A stretch of 20,312 nucleotides of DNA. Origin: Byssochlamys sp. IMV 00236 (lineage: Eukaryota; Ascomycota; Eurotiomycetes; Eurotiales; Thermoascaceae). Shown here piece after piece: positions 1-9,881 of this stretch. How positions within the stretch are numbered: position 1 is the first letter of the stretch; each line of letters opens with the position of its first letter. The position numbers were made by a program, and so were the translations under genes. The stretch covers positions 1 through 20,312 of the forward strand of contig MSJH02000641.1 in NCBI GenBank assembly GCA_001931875.2, given 5' to 3'. The notes below the pieces were generated by a model. It was not told where the DNA came from. It ran no database searches and worked only from the letters and a program-made list of their open reading frames with translations.

Positions 1-220
1 CATTCTGGGGAGGGTAGCGATAACTACCCAGGATAGTTTAAACAAAAAAAAAGGAACGGAGGACAGAGAAAACCCAGAGCACAAGAAGAGGCAATTGGGA
101 GAACGTTCCAGATATACACGCCAGAGATCAAAGAGGGCGGGACAAGCGAGTCAGAGCAAGGACCATGAGGACAGGCTAGTTTTGATTTGTGAATCTTTGA
201 ACACTCAGAGGGATACTTGA
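1..220 (+). other. Possible 3' end of an unidentified coding sequence (left edge)
   Basis: A frame beginning at base 2 stays open for 72 codons and stops with TGA at 218-220. The translation is very hydrophilic and rich in Lys, Arg and Gln (for example RQLGERSRYTRQRSKRAGQ). The first ~180 bases are visibly less AT-rich than the DNA that follows. This could be the last exon of a gene lying to the left, the end of a mobile-element gene, or chance. I recognise no family. A short inverted repeat (GGGTAG 12-17 with CTACCC 24-29) lies in the same stretch. Confidence 0.2.
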
Positions 221-942
221 TAACTGCTGTAAAGAAGGATCGAATACCTGGAACAAAGAAATCGTATTAAATAGGGGCGATCTGCTTCGTGACCATTCAA
301 GAATATGCATTGCCAAATATGACTACATGTTCTTCTGATTTCATGGAAAGACCGAATAAAGAATTTAAACTTTTACAAGCAGGCTAAAGAGGGCTATTTC
401 TAATATTAAGTTAATTTCAACTCCAAGGCAGCCCACCTGTTAATATTACGAAAATATTCTTGGCGACGACGAATTTACATTTCATGCAACATGAATTTTG
501 TTCTCACCATGGGTGTATTTATTTTCGATCACAGGCGAATTTACTTTCCGAAAAGAATGTATAGCAAATAAAGCAGATATCAGCTACTACAAAATAGTAT
601 TTATCTTGTCTTTACTGGTAAAAAGTCAAAAGAAAAATATTTAACAGAGTAACACAAATAGTGTGTGTGTGACCAAGACTACGAAATAAGCCTAAGGACG
701 CGTGGTATAAACAAAGGATGCATGAAATTTATTGCCTTTTAGTCTTTTTACTATGCAAAAAAGAGATGAACGATCCCATTAATGTATATTCAAGTGATAA
801 TCTGAATGAATATAAAAAGTGTAAAAAAGATAGGCAAAGAGTCATGAAACACTTTAGAAATAAATAAAAGTGTGAGCATAAACCTTATTTTCTTGTAAGG
901 AGTAAAACTTATTTATTGAAAACAATAACTTCACGCAACTAA
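221..942. other. AT-rich intergenic stretch without recognised genes
   Basis: All frames are broken by frequent stops. The only obvious structure is a short GT repeat at 661-671. I see no tRNA, rRNA or coding-like segment. Confidence 0.5.
661..671. repeat. Short (GT)n microsatellite
   Basis: Uninterrupted alternating GT over 11 bases in intergenic DNA. Confidence 0.7.
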
Positions 943-950
943 GAAAAGGG

Positions 951-958
951 TATAAAAG
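951..958 (+). promoter_or_regulatory. TATA box followed by pyrimidine-rich initiator region
   Basis: TATAAAAG sits at 951-958. About 25-30 bases downstream begins a strongly pyrimidine-rich stretch (about 969-1040, CTTT/TCTC runs), the usual arrangement of a fungal RNA polymerase II start region. The nearest feature downstream is the candidate spliced noncoding transcript, not an obvious protein gene. Confidence 0.5.
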
Positions 959-974
959 AGAGAAATTTGCCTTT

Positions 975-1625
975 ATCCTTTTTCTCTCTCTTTATTTTAT
1001 CTTTACACTTTTCTCTTTTACTCTTTTTGGTTGCTCTCTTTGGTCAAGGTAGGTTTTTTTATCAGCTGACTCAGCAAGGCGATGATTGTGTGTTCAAGGA
1101 TTTTCTATGCAATCTCTTTCTATGATGCTCAATACGTGTCCTGAATTGACAACAGTCGTTCGTTTCATTACTCAACTGGAGGCTTTCAGGCAGTTAAAAG
1201 GAGAGTTATGGGTATTGGATTGGAGCCTTTACAGGGGGCTAGTAGTTAGTTGGGAGCTAGTTATCTAAGATCACAACTGTGGCAGATTGTTTGATGATGC
1301 TTCCTGCTGTCTGGCTGGCGCAAAGGGGTACATAAGCTAGTTGGACAATTGACAAGGCTCAGCTAATGCATACCCCAACGGTACATCTGCTATTGTGGGC
1401 CATTGCAGGCTGCTCTGGTATTTGATGGTCTGATGGTTTTTGTGAATTCCCTGTTCTGATGATCAATGGCTGACCTGAAGAATGTCGCCACAACAACAAT
1501 CAGAACCTTTAAAAGTCTTTTGGCACCGTTGCTGACCTTTTTTTTTCTTCCCTTTTAGGCTTTAGTTGGTACAAAACATTGGCTTTTAGTAATAATCTTT
1601 AATAAATAAATATTTTTCTTGAAAT
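975..1625 (+). ncRNA. Candidate spliced noncoding transcript with a 510-nt intron (possible small-RNA host)
   Basis: A TATA box at 951 and a pyrimidine-rich start region are followed by a donor-like CAAG/GTAGGT at 1049. The matching acceptor is strong: GCTGAC branch site at 1531-1536, then an unbroken pyrimidine tract and TTTTAG ending at 1558. AATAAATAAA at 1601-1610 could direct 3' processing. Neither exon has a meaningful reading frame, and the only frame of note inside the intron (1086-1268, 60 codons) resembles nothing I know. The proposed intron is about ten times longer than most others here. It contains box-C-like TGATGA/ATGATGC sequences (near 1081, 1123, 1292, 1457), several CTGA boxes, and a possible two-part stem (GGGGTA 1325-1330 with TACCCC 1371-1376). 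This layout resembles snoRNA host genes, but I could not match a guide to rRNA or find convincing terminal stems. It could instead be a 5' leader of a distant gene. Confidence 0.3.
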
Positions 1626-2698
1626 GACTTTTATTATTGTCTTTATTGAAAACTAATGCTTTTTCTAAATCACTTCATGTTACTATATTAAAGATATGCA
1701 CAGTATCAGAGCTAGATGATCGTTTATTAAAATGAAGCCGAACAATTATAGTTTGAGTGTACCAATGTATTTTCGAAAAAGAGCGTTAGTAATTTACTCG
1801 AAAAGGCATTATTCAACTTGTTGCCTTCTTTACACTTGACACAGGCAAACTATGATATATAAAAAAGGAGCTATTGGCTTATTTGAGTAATACTTTCGGC
1901 CCCGGACAAACCGAGTTCCCTTATTTGAACAGATTATTCTTTTACAACAAGTATATGAAGGAGTCCTTTTGATTAGTAGCTCTTTACTTTCTTGTCATTG
2001 GAAGAATAATAGTCTGAGCTCCCTTGACGTAATAAAGAACGATTTATCATTTTTGTTAATGCTAAACTAGTCTTTTTATCTTAGTCTGTCAGTGTCTTGA
2101 TCATCTGACCAAAGATATGCTTGGTGTATTAATCCAAAGAATAGGACTTATCGTGTTACCCATGAAAGTATCTTCTCAAGAAAGAAAAAAAAAAGCATCA
2201 GGTATGTGCACGATAGGTTACATGAGAAAAATTACGTAAGAATTGCTACTGCATAAAGTCATATGAAGGTTATAATGAAAAAAAATAATAATACCTTGCC
2301 TGATGCAAAAAGAATCAGGGTATATATGTATTAAGGTGATTGAACACAGAGCCTATCAATAAACAGTTCTTATAGAATGACCGTTATCACCCTTGACTGT
2401 AGTACCATGTGATTCCAAAAGTAGCATATCAACCTACTACCCTTTTCTCTATCGTCTTCTTTTATTTTACTATCTTATCCCGATTTATATTGAATGTACG
2501 ACGTTCCGTAACATGGCAATGAATTAAGTAACTATGGATTAGTTTGGAAAAAAAAATTTTTTTTTTTTAATAGAAAGTTTAACATTTAATAGGTTCACTC
2601 TCCAATAAAAAAATTTTTATTTGTTTGGACAGGAGAGGCCCTTAATATTTAATGCAGTGTTTGATTTATCCCTTTTTCTTTCCGATTCCCTCTGTATC
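1626..2698. other. Intergenic region upstream of the nucleoside transporter
   Basis: No coding-like frame is present. It contains a small inverted repeat (CCTGAT 2299-2304 with ATCAGG 2314-2319, extended by ATAC/GTAT). An A-run abuts a long T-run at about 2549-2569, and pyrimidine-rich DNA around 2440-2475 could belong to the promoter or leader of the downstream gene. Confidence 0.5.
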
Positions 2699-4694
2699 AT
2701 GGACGCACATAAAACGACGAGTAGTAGTAGTAGTAGTAGTAGTAGTAATGATCAGATTACTCCCCCTTTCCCTTCTACAACTCCAGAATACCATGATGAA
2801 AAGGCAGATCAAGCCAATTATGTGTTTGAAAAGATGAATGTAGTCGAACAAGCAGAATATGAAACTTCTTCCACTGAAGAGACAAAACCAACCTTTTATT
2901 CAAGATTTAGAAAATACATTCAGTAGGTTCATATTTGTTCTTTAATTGATATGAACTAACAACGATGATGCAGCATTGCATGCTGGCTCATTTTAACCGG
3001 TTTCTTATGCGCTGCCTACGCATTACAGATTCCTAAAGGATACAATCAAGAATTATTGGTCCTCGGTCTTATTTATTTATACATCACACTATTCTTATTC
3101 TTTTGCTACGTCCCTACCACCATCATCACCAACCCATGGAACTATGTTGTCGGCTCCATATCCGATATTATATGTAAACGATTCAGTCACCGCGTTCGTA
3201 CTATTGCTTGGGCAATTATCGTCACCGTTGTCATCGTCATCACTGTATTTTCCTTCCCAGAAAAAGAAGAATCACCAAGACTGAGAAGATTAATTGCTCT
3301 TGTTGGCTTCTTTGTGTTCATTTTTGGAACTTATATTACTTCCGCGGTAAACTATCAAAAGAATAAGGGCCGTAGGGAATACGCTTTTGATTTTTATATA
3401 CCCTTATTTAGCATCGTAAGGCCGTTCAATGGAACACAATCACCACTGCAATCTTTATGCAATTTGTGTTGGCCTTGTTCGTGTTTAGATGTAGCGTAGG
3501 CCATGACATTTTCCAATGGTTGTCAACCTTTGCCGAGAGTTACCTGCACTACTCTTGGTTTGGCTCTGATTTTGTGTTTGGTGACACAGCCGCAAATTCA
3601 GGTGTCTTTGCTCTTACTGTCTTTCCTGCCATTATTTTCTTTGCCTCCACTGTGCAAATGCTCTACTATGTAGGCGCTGTTCAATGGATCATCAAGAAGT
3701 TATCTGTCATCTTTGTTACTCTTTTAGACGTCTCAGGAGCTGAATCCATTGTTACTATTGCCGCTGTAAGTCATTGAAGTGAAACCCATCCGTGTTCACG
3801 ATTGTCCGCTAACAAAAAAAATTTTTTTTTTTTTTGAATAGCCTTTCCTTGGTTCCTGTGAAAACGCTTTGCTCATTGAACCCTTGATCAAGGATTTGAC
3901 CAAATCTGAAATCCACATGGTCCTTACCTGTGGTTTTGCCACCATCTCTGGTTCCGTCTTGTATGGTTATATGGCTATGGGTGTATCTGGTGAAGCTCTG
4001 TTGACTTCCTGTATCATGTCCATTCCCTGTTCTATCGCGGTCTCAAAGCTCAGGTACCCCGAAACCGAAGAATCTATTGCCAAGCACATGAAAGTCATTC
4101 CTACTTATTCCGCTGGTGGCGAAACCACCAACATCCTTCACGCAGCTGGTAAAGGTGCCAAGGTCGGTATTGAGATTGTCTTTTTGATTATGGCCAATTT
4201 AATTTCGCTCCTTGCCCTTCTTTATGCCTTTAACGGTTTCTTGACCTGGTTGGGTAATTTTCTCACGATCGAAAATCTGACCTTACAATTGATTACTGGT
4301 TATGTCTTTGTTCCTGTAAGATTTTTTATAAATGGGTGTGATACATGATATTCATTATATTTTCTATTAGGTTGCTTGGTTAATTGGTGCTGACGATAAA
4401 GATCTCGTTTCTGTCGGTCGATTGATGGCCATCAAGATTTGGGCTAATGAATTTGTTGCTTACAAAGAAATGATCACCACCTACAAGGGTCTTCTCTCAG
4501 TTCGTTCTCAGCTTGTGGCAACCTATGCTCTCTGTGGTTTTGCCAATTTTGGATCTGTCGGTATGCAAGTGGGTGTGCTGAGCACATTGGCTCCAACTAG
4601 ATCAGGCGATATCTCGAGATTGGCTATTTCTGCCTTGATTTGTGGATCAATAAGTACTTGGTTGTCTGCCTCTGTTGCAGGCATGCTTAATTAA
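2699..4694 (+). CDS. Concentrative nucleoside transporter (CNT / SLC28 family)
   Basis: Predicted plasma-membrane symporter importing nucleosides. Exons: 2699-2922, 2974-3346, 3412-3765, 3842-4315, 4371-4694; all joins keep phase, giving 582 aa. Residues 1-74 are a hydrophilic, cytosolic-looking tail with a run of nine Ser coded by (AGT)9. The rest is strongly hydrophobic with many membrane segments. Family marks are the hairpin motif SGAESIVTIAAPFLGSCENA (just before and after residue 318), the region reading GFATISGSVLYGYMAMGVSG, the signature NEFVAY, and the C-terminal ALCGFANFGSVGMQVG. The ATG at 2699 is the first in frame after the leader and precedes the Ser run. Length fits eukaryotic CNTs. 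Oddity: where CNTs usually read G-Q-x-E in the substrate-binding hairpin, this one reads G321-S-C-E324. The family is clear; substrate preference is not. Confidence 0.93.
2720..2746 (+). repeat. (AGT)9 trinucleotide repeat coding for Ser9
   Basis: Nine perfect AGT units inside the first exon of the nucleoside transporter encode a polyserine run in its N-terminal tail. The identical codons suggest slippage growth rather than selection for sequence. Confidence 0.9.
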
Positions 4695-6239
4695 AGTAAC
4701 ACATGTATTATATTTATAGTATTTACACACATAAAAAGTTAATAACATATTCACAACAAATGAAAATGAAAAAATGGCCCTTCAATTCTTTTGATACTTT
4801 TTCGTGGGGATAACGCAGGATATTTTACAAACAAGGACGACCAAGCACTTGAATTTACACTAATATAAAGACTACTGGTATCTTTTGGAACCGATATTTT
4901 AAATACTGCTGCCAACCAGTGTTGTCTACCTGTCAGCCAGCTGATGCGCGGTCGACTACAGCAGGGCATACATCATTGCCCTGTTCACAGCACTCATGGA
5001 TCTAAATACCCCCGTCCGCAATGATTAGACCGTCAGATCAATCGGTTGTTCCGACCACATAACTTTGAGAGGTGCTTGACTATTTACAGAGTATTAATGT
5101 AGATCAATGCCCTGTCGTTAAAGGTTGTTCATTAACCCAATTCTATGAATACCCATAATCTAGAGCATAATTGCACTGGTCTCCTTTGATTGAACTGTCT
5201 GAAGGTAGACCTTTGCAATACTCCATAAGCTTATAAGCTTGAGTTTCCGCGACGCTGACTCTTGACGGTTTTACTGACCGATCATTTGCTCTCCATCCTC
5301 ATAAAGTCAGACCAACCTCAACAGTACGGCTTCCTTCCTCATGAAACTACTTACCTCAATAGTTCGTCAGCTGTTTATAGCATTTTCTTGAACTTTTTTT
5401 TTTTTTTTTTCCTCTCTCAAGTTTAGAGGAGTTGTTTAGTCTCTTTTTAATCGCATCCCGGCGGATTTTTTATTATAGCGCTTAATAGGAAGTTTAATAA
5501 AATATATCACTGGTTTATATAAAGCATATCTGCAGGGAAATCACCTTGAATAAACACAATGCATGAGAGACGAGGGAAATATCTTTATGCCTCTTACAGT
5601 CTTCATGGCCAAATTCTCCAAGCTTGAACAGCGAATCAGCGCTTCTGCTGCAGTCATTGGGCATTTACATTTACATACACACACACACACAACGCAACGA
5701 TGAGGTCAAGAAGGTATGAAGAGCTAGCTTGTTTAAAAGAAGCAAGGACTCTGCTGATACACTGTATCAAAAAATGTATGCTTGTCAGTAAAATGCGCAT
5801 TGGTCAGCGATGTCCTCCTTCCAAGCATGATTAATTTTTCTTTGCCTCTTTCTTCCGTCCAACACTTTGAATTATAAATATATCAGGGCTATAACGAGCA
5901 ACTCTCGGCATTGAGGGCATGTATACATCAAACTTGCGGTGCAGTGTTCTGCATAATCACAGTCTTTATTGAGCCAAGCCAGTTAGACATAAAGCCCACA
6001 CATAATCCAGGAATATATCTTGGACACCAGTAGCATTAAGGAAAACAATGCGTGCTCTGTTTGACAAAGTGAATCAAACGCTGGGAGATCAAGTCCCTTC
6101 ATGATGTGTTGATAAGTATGCTCAATGTTTAATAAATCAATGGGTAATGTTCTTAAGGGGGAATCTCCTAGTCTTTTTAATCACCGCATTAGTTTTTTTA
6201 TTATTTTTCTCTCTCTTAATAAAAAAAGATAAGCATAGA
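4695..6239. other. 1.5-kb intergenic region without recognised gene
   Basis: Downstream of the transporter stop lies AT-rich DNA that probably carries its 3' end. Further in are an (AC)n repeat at 5677-5691, a long T-run near 5395-5410, and repeated AAGCTTATAAGCTT at about 5226. A 72-codon frame on the minus strand (4969-4751) and a 38-codon frame at 5587-5703 lack any recognisable feature. The last ~40 bases before the PP4 start are pyrimidine-rich and probably form its leader. Confidence 0.5.
5677..5691. repeat. (AC)n microsatellite
   Basis: Fifteen bases of uninterrupted AC in the intergenic region upstream of the PP4 gene. Confidence 0.8.
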
Positions 6240-7581
6240 ATGAACGATCTTGACAGGTAGTGCGTTGTTTATCATCATTTATACAAAAGCGATCTGATGA
6301 ATTCGAAAAGACAACTCGAACAGTTGAGAAGAGGAGAAATAATTTCAGAAAAGGAAGTAAAGGAACTATGTGAAAAGGCAACAGAGATTTTGATCGAAGA
6401 GAGCAATGTACAAAAAGTAGATTCACCTGTTACTGTAAATACATATATAAGCAACTTGTTATATGCAAGCCCATTAACTCTCTCTCTCTTATAGATTTGT
6501 GGCGACATTCATGGTAATATACATCAGGTTATATATATATCAATGGTATAACAAATGACACATCGTAGGCCAATTTCATGACTTGAAAGAACTATTCCGT
6601 GTAGGTGGAGAATGTCCAGAGACAAATTACTTATTTATGGGTACATTTATTTGCAATAATTAATATGTTTTTTTTTCTTACAAAGAGTAATAATTAGGTG
6701 ATTTTGTCGATCGTGGATATTATTCTGTTGAAACATTTTTGTTGTTACTTGCTTTGAAAGTTCGATACCCTGATAGGATTACATTGATTAGAGGAAACCA
6801 TGAGAGTAGACAGATCACACAAGTATATGGATTTTATGATGAATGTATTCGTAAATATGGTTCAGCTACCGTTTGGCGATACTGTTGTGACATTTTCGAT
6901 TTTTTGACACTGAGTGCTATTATTGATGATAAGGTACTATGTGTGCATGGTGGACTTTCTCCAAGCATAAATACATTGGATCAAGTAAGAAAGATAAAAA
7001 AAAAAAAAGCGAGTGTCATCTCAACTGTTTTATGATAGATACGAACAATTGATAGAAAGCAAGAAGTACCTCATGACGGAGCAATGTGTGATTTACTTTG
7101 GTCAGATCCAGAAGGTATGAATAAAGTTCATTTGGACAAAAGTAACTCTTGTTTGTAGAAATCGAAGGTTGGGGTTATAGCCCAAGAGGCGCAGGTTATT
7201 TATTTGGAGGAGACGTAGTGGAAGCAGTAAGCATATATATTTATACTATGAATTACATATATTTATATTTCATAGTTTTTACGTACAAATGGATTAAACT
7301 TTATTGCACGCGCACATCAATTGGTCATGGAAGGATATAAGCCAATGTTTGACCATAAAATAGTCACTGTTTGGTCAGCACCCAACTACTGCTATCGATG
7401 TGGAAATGTGGCAGCGATTCTCAAATTAGATGAGCACTTGAATACGGAATATAAAATGTTTGATGCTGCACCTCAGGTATATAGAAAATAAGATACTTTA
7501 TTGTATATTTATTGTGTTCTATAGCAGGAAGCAGCGAGAAATACACCAAACAAGAGTGCCTTACCAGACTACTTTCTTTAG
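6240..7581 (+). CDS. ppp4c: Serine/threonine protein phosphatase PP4 catalytic subunit
   Basis: Metal-dependent PPP-family phosphatase; in other eukaryotes PP4 acts with regulatory subunits in the DNA-damage response and chromatin signalling. Nine exons: 6240-6256, 6311-6434, 6495-6513, 6569-6640, 6698-6984, 7039-7114, 7159-7226, 7276-7476, 7528-7581 (305 aa; animal PP4c is about 307). The 17-nt first exon encodes MNDLD plus part of Arg. It is chosen over the in-frame ATG at 6297 because it restores the family N-terminus D-L-D-R-Q-(I/L)-E-Q-L-R-R. Catalytic signatures are all present: [38 protein letters not shown], and the PP4-typical LWSDPE and [15 protein letters not shown]. The protein ends DYFL, keeping the C-terminal Leu methylated in the PP2A/PP4/PP6 group. 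The last acceptor is a tandem NAGNAG. Closest by eye to PP4 rather than PP2A or PP6. Converges on the IML2-like gene. Confidence 0.96.
7522..7527 (+). other. ppp4c: NAGNAG tandem splice acceptor in the PP4 gene
   Basis: The last intron ends TAGCAG. Using the first AG (7524) adds one Gln after AAPQ; using the second (7527) gives APQE as in animal PP4. Both keep frame, so two isoforms differing by one residue near the regulated C-terminus are possible. Confidence 0.6.
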
Positions 7582-7665
7582 TTATTTTCATATTATACAT
7601 TCAATACTTGTGTATACAATCATATAAAAGGATGTCTGCAATGTAACATATACAATAACTTGTCT
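7582..7665. terminator. Short convergent 3' region between PP4 and IML2-like genes
   Basis: Only 84 bases separate the two stop codons, so the 3' untranslated regions must be very short or overlap as antisense. The stretch is AT-rich and could hold processing signals for both strands. Confidence 0.5.
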
Positions 7666-9589
7666 TCATTCTTCAAACAATTCAAGTAAAAGCTGACATT
7701 TCATTTTCATACACAATCTCCACTCTGGATCATATTTAGTCTGCACATAGTAATTTTCAGCACGCTTTATCCAATCCATGACCAGCGTCTTTTTATCTTG
7801 TTGTTCAATTGGGGATACACTGTATGTAAAGGCAATTTCATACATTGCATAAGGAACAGTCCAATCATTTCTAAACTCATTGATAACACGGTTAAAGTAG
7901 CTATGTGCTTGCTGTACATCCTTCAGTCGGTCTCTGTAGATGACGCCCATGAGCAAGAGTGCAAACGGTCGCTTGTGCTCGTCTTGACTTTCTATGGTAT
8001 ATATCAATTGCTGTTTGATACTGTTCAACACAGGTTCAGACCAATAGGATACACCGTTCCACAAATAGACAAGCTCCCACAAAGGGTTAATAATGAGTTC
8101 ATCCAGTACAGATCTCAAGAACATATCATATGTCTTGGAGTACTTATTCCATTGACTAATCTTTGCCTCCGCATAAAACTCTCCTGCAGAAAACCTACTG
8201 TGGCTATCATGCTTCTTTTTGATCTCAAACATGTGCACCAACTGCTGTACCTCACGGGCTGCCTTATCATATAAGCCATCAGCGATCATACAGCAAGTCG
8301 CGACAAAGTGGTAAAAGAGATGCGACCAGTTTGACATACTTTCCAAGCAGAAAAATGATTCAGTTGCACGGTTATAGTCACCAGAGAAGATATGGATCCT
8401 GTTGAAAAACTTGTAAAAAAAAAACAATCAAGATACCACAGACCACAATCAAATGTTTTTTCTCTTACCATCCTACTTCAGAGAGAGCAAACAGTCGAAA
8501 CAGACTATAGTCTGCTAGAGATAGAATGATCGGACCCCCTTCGTCTTGATCTGTACACTGCAGTGTTTTCTTTGATGAGTTTAGTAAATGTAAACAGTCT
8601 TGTAGATTCGAAGGCTGTTTCGTGAGCTTTGCTTCAAGCAAGCTCCACATCTGGTTGTTGGGGTATATTGATTTTAACCTTTCCAAGGATTCTCTTATAT
8701 ATTGAGCAGTCAGCAGCTGTCCTGTTTCTGGACGCAGATACATGCATACATTGACATAATAGTAGACTAACGCAAGCGAACTCAACGGTGCATACATGGT
8801 CTTGCTCTCGCATGATTCCTTTAGCAAGTGAATAGAAAGTGATTTGGGTAACCGAAAACCTAGGCTATTCAACACTTTGGCAACTATCAAAAACATTAGA
8901 CCACTTATGATGCATTATATTATTCATTACCCTTGGACGGTAAAAGTGAAAAGATCAAGCAAAAAATACCTATACCAAAATAGATTCCATTTTCAAGCAC
9001 ATTGACACTTGCATCACCGTTCATGCAATTATTATAGGCGGAGACAGGGACGCCCAGGATGATTTCAAATAGGTGTTCGTATAGCTTATAAGCCTTTCTG
9101 ATCTCATAAGCTGCCTTGAGATTATCTATCCAACTATCCTTTAGAAACTGAAGTGACGAGGATAAAAGGATGCAATGTGCCGTCAGTAGTTCGAAATGGA
9201 TAGAGCTATGCGTGGGTGACAAAAGTAGTTTGGTTGCGATTTCAATAGACCGAATAGCTTCATCAATTTGATCAGATTCCATGGAAAGAATCGCCTTGAC
9301 GTACGTCAAAAGGGCATATCCAAATGCATGGAAAGGCTGATGATCCTTGTTTGTCAAAAAGATACGTTCTGCTTCTTCAAGTTGATCATTGAAAATTGCG
9401 TCCTAAGATTTGGATAAGCAAAAAGTGGGGGAGAAAAGTTTGTATAAAAAAAAGACTTACAAGTCCCTTCTTGAGCTCGACTAGTTCAATACTGTTCATA
9501 TCTGATATATTTTGTTGCTGTTGTTCTTGTGGCTGAGAGAATATCGAAGTTGTATATTTGAGTGCTATCTTTGACACATGACGGAACAT
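7666..9589 (-). CDS. IML2: IML2 / TTC39-family tetratricopeptide-like protein
   Basis: Exons on the minus strand: 9589-9461, 9402-8931, 8883-8469, 8398-7666; phases agree and give 582 aa. Budding-yeast Iml2 is linked to lipid-droplet-dependent clearance of protein inclusions; animal relatives are TTC39 proteins. Family marks: an N-terminal helix pair (LVELKKGL joined to DAIFNDQLEEAERIF), the central IFSLLPSK-VAKVLNSLGF segment, LSEVGW followed by IHIFSGDYNRATESF, and helical TPR-like pairs to the C-terminus (FALLLMGVIYRDRL, AHSYFNRVINEF). For intron 3, the acceptor at 8399 (CAACAG) is chosen over the nearer ACAAG because only it matches the donor phase and yields the uninterrupted GW-IHIFSGDY motif. 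A Gln/Asn-rich stretch follows the first 20 residues. The biochemical role is unknown. Confidence 0.88.
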
Positions 9590-9881
9590 TATGCAGAAAA
9601 AAACAAAAAAAAAGAGAGAGAGAAAAAGGAAAAAAAAAAAAAAGATCCCGCGCGCGTCGTTGTCGCCTCTTCTCTCCCTTCCCCCCGGCTATCCAACGCA
9701 GCCACGCACATAAAGAAAAGCTTAAATATGATCAAATTCCAAGTTTGGATTTAACAAAAGGAGATGAGAGGTATAAGCTAATAATAACATGTTTATCTTT
9801 TAATACAGGTAAAGAAAAAAAAAAAAAAAAAAGGGCAGAACGTGGCAACACACACACACGCGTAGAAATGAATGCGTATTT
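9590..9881. other. Intergenic/promoter DNA between IML2-like and RhoGEF genes
   Basis: Contains a long A/G-only tract (about 9597-9645), which reads as a pyrimidine tract upstream of the IML2-like start on the minus strand and fits its promoter or leader. There is also a CGCGCGC patch near 9651, an A-run at about 9816-9832 and an AC repeat (9848-9859). A plus-strand frame across it is low-complexity and not credible. Confidence 0.5.
9848..9859. repeat. Short (AC)n microsatellite
   Basis: Alternating AC just beyond the stop codon of the RhoGEF gene. Confidence 0.7.

Noticed and set aside
1086..1268. 60-codon frame inside the proposed long intron
   Set aside because: No family resemblance and no coding-like continuation; kept only as part of the noncoding candidate.
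4751..4969. 72-codon minus-strand frame downstream of the transporter
   Set aside because: No motif, isolated, and no splice partners or promoter signals visible.
5587..5703. 38-codon plus-strand frame running through the (AC)n repeat
   Set aside because: Short, ends immediately after the repeat, and nothing connects it to other exons.
4700..6200. tRNA, 5S rRNA or spliceosomal snRNA in the large intergenic region
   Set aside because: I found no GGTTCGA-type B box with a matching A box, no 5S motif and no snRNA 5' signature by eye; a tRNAscan/Infernal run would settle it.
6181..6508. Minus-strand frames of 77-81 codons
   Set aside because: Antisense to the first PP4 exons and introns, which are supported by strong conservation.
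7798..8274. 158-codon plus-strand open frame
   Set aside because: It lies antisense to the last IML2-like exon, whose protein shows family motifs; the plus frame shows none.
8399..8468. Alternative IML2 intron 3 using donor GTAGGA or acceptor ACAAG
   Set aside because: GTAGGA with ACAAG keeps frame but deletes the conserved V-G-W; donor GTAAGA with ACAAG breaks frame. GTAAGA with CAACAG at 8399 satisfies both frame and motif.
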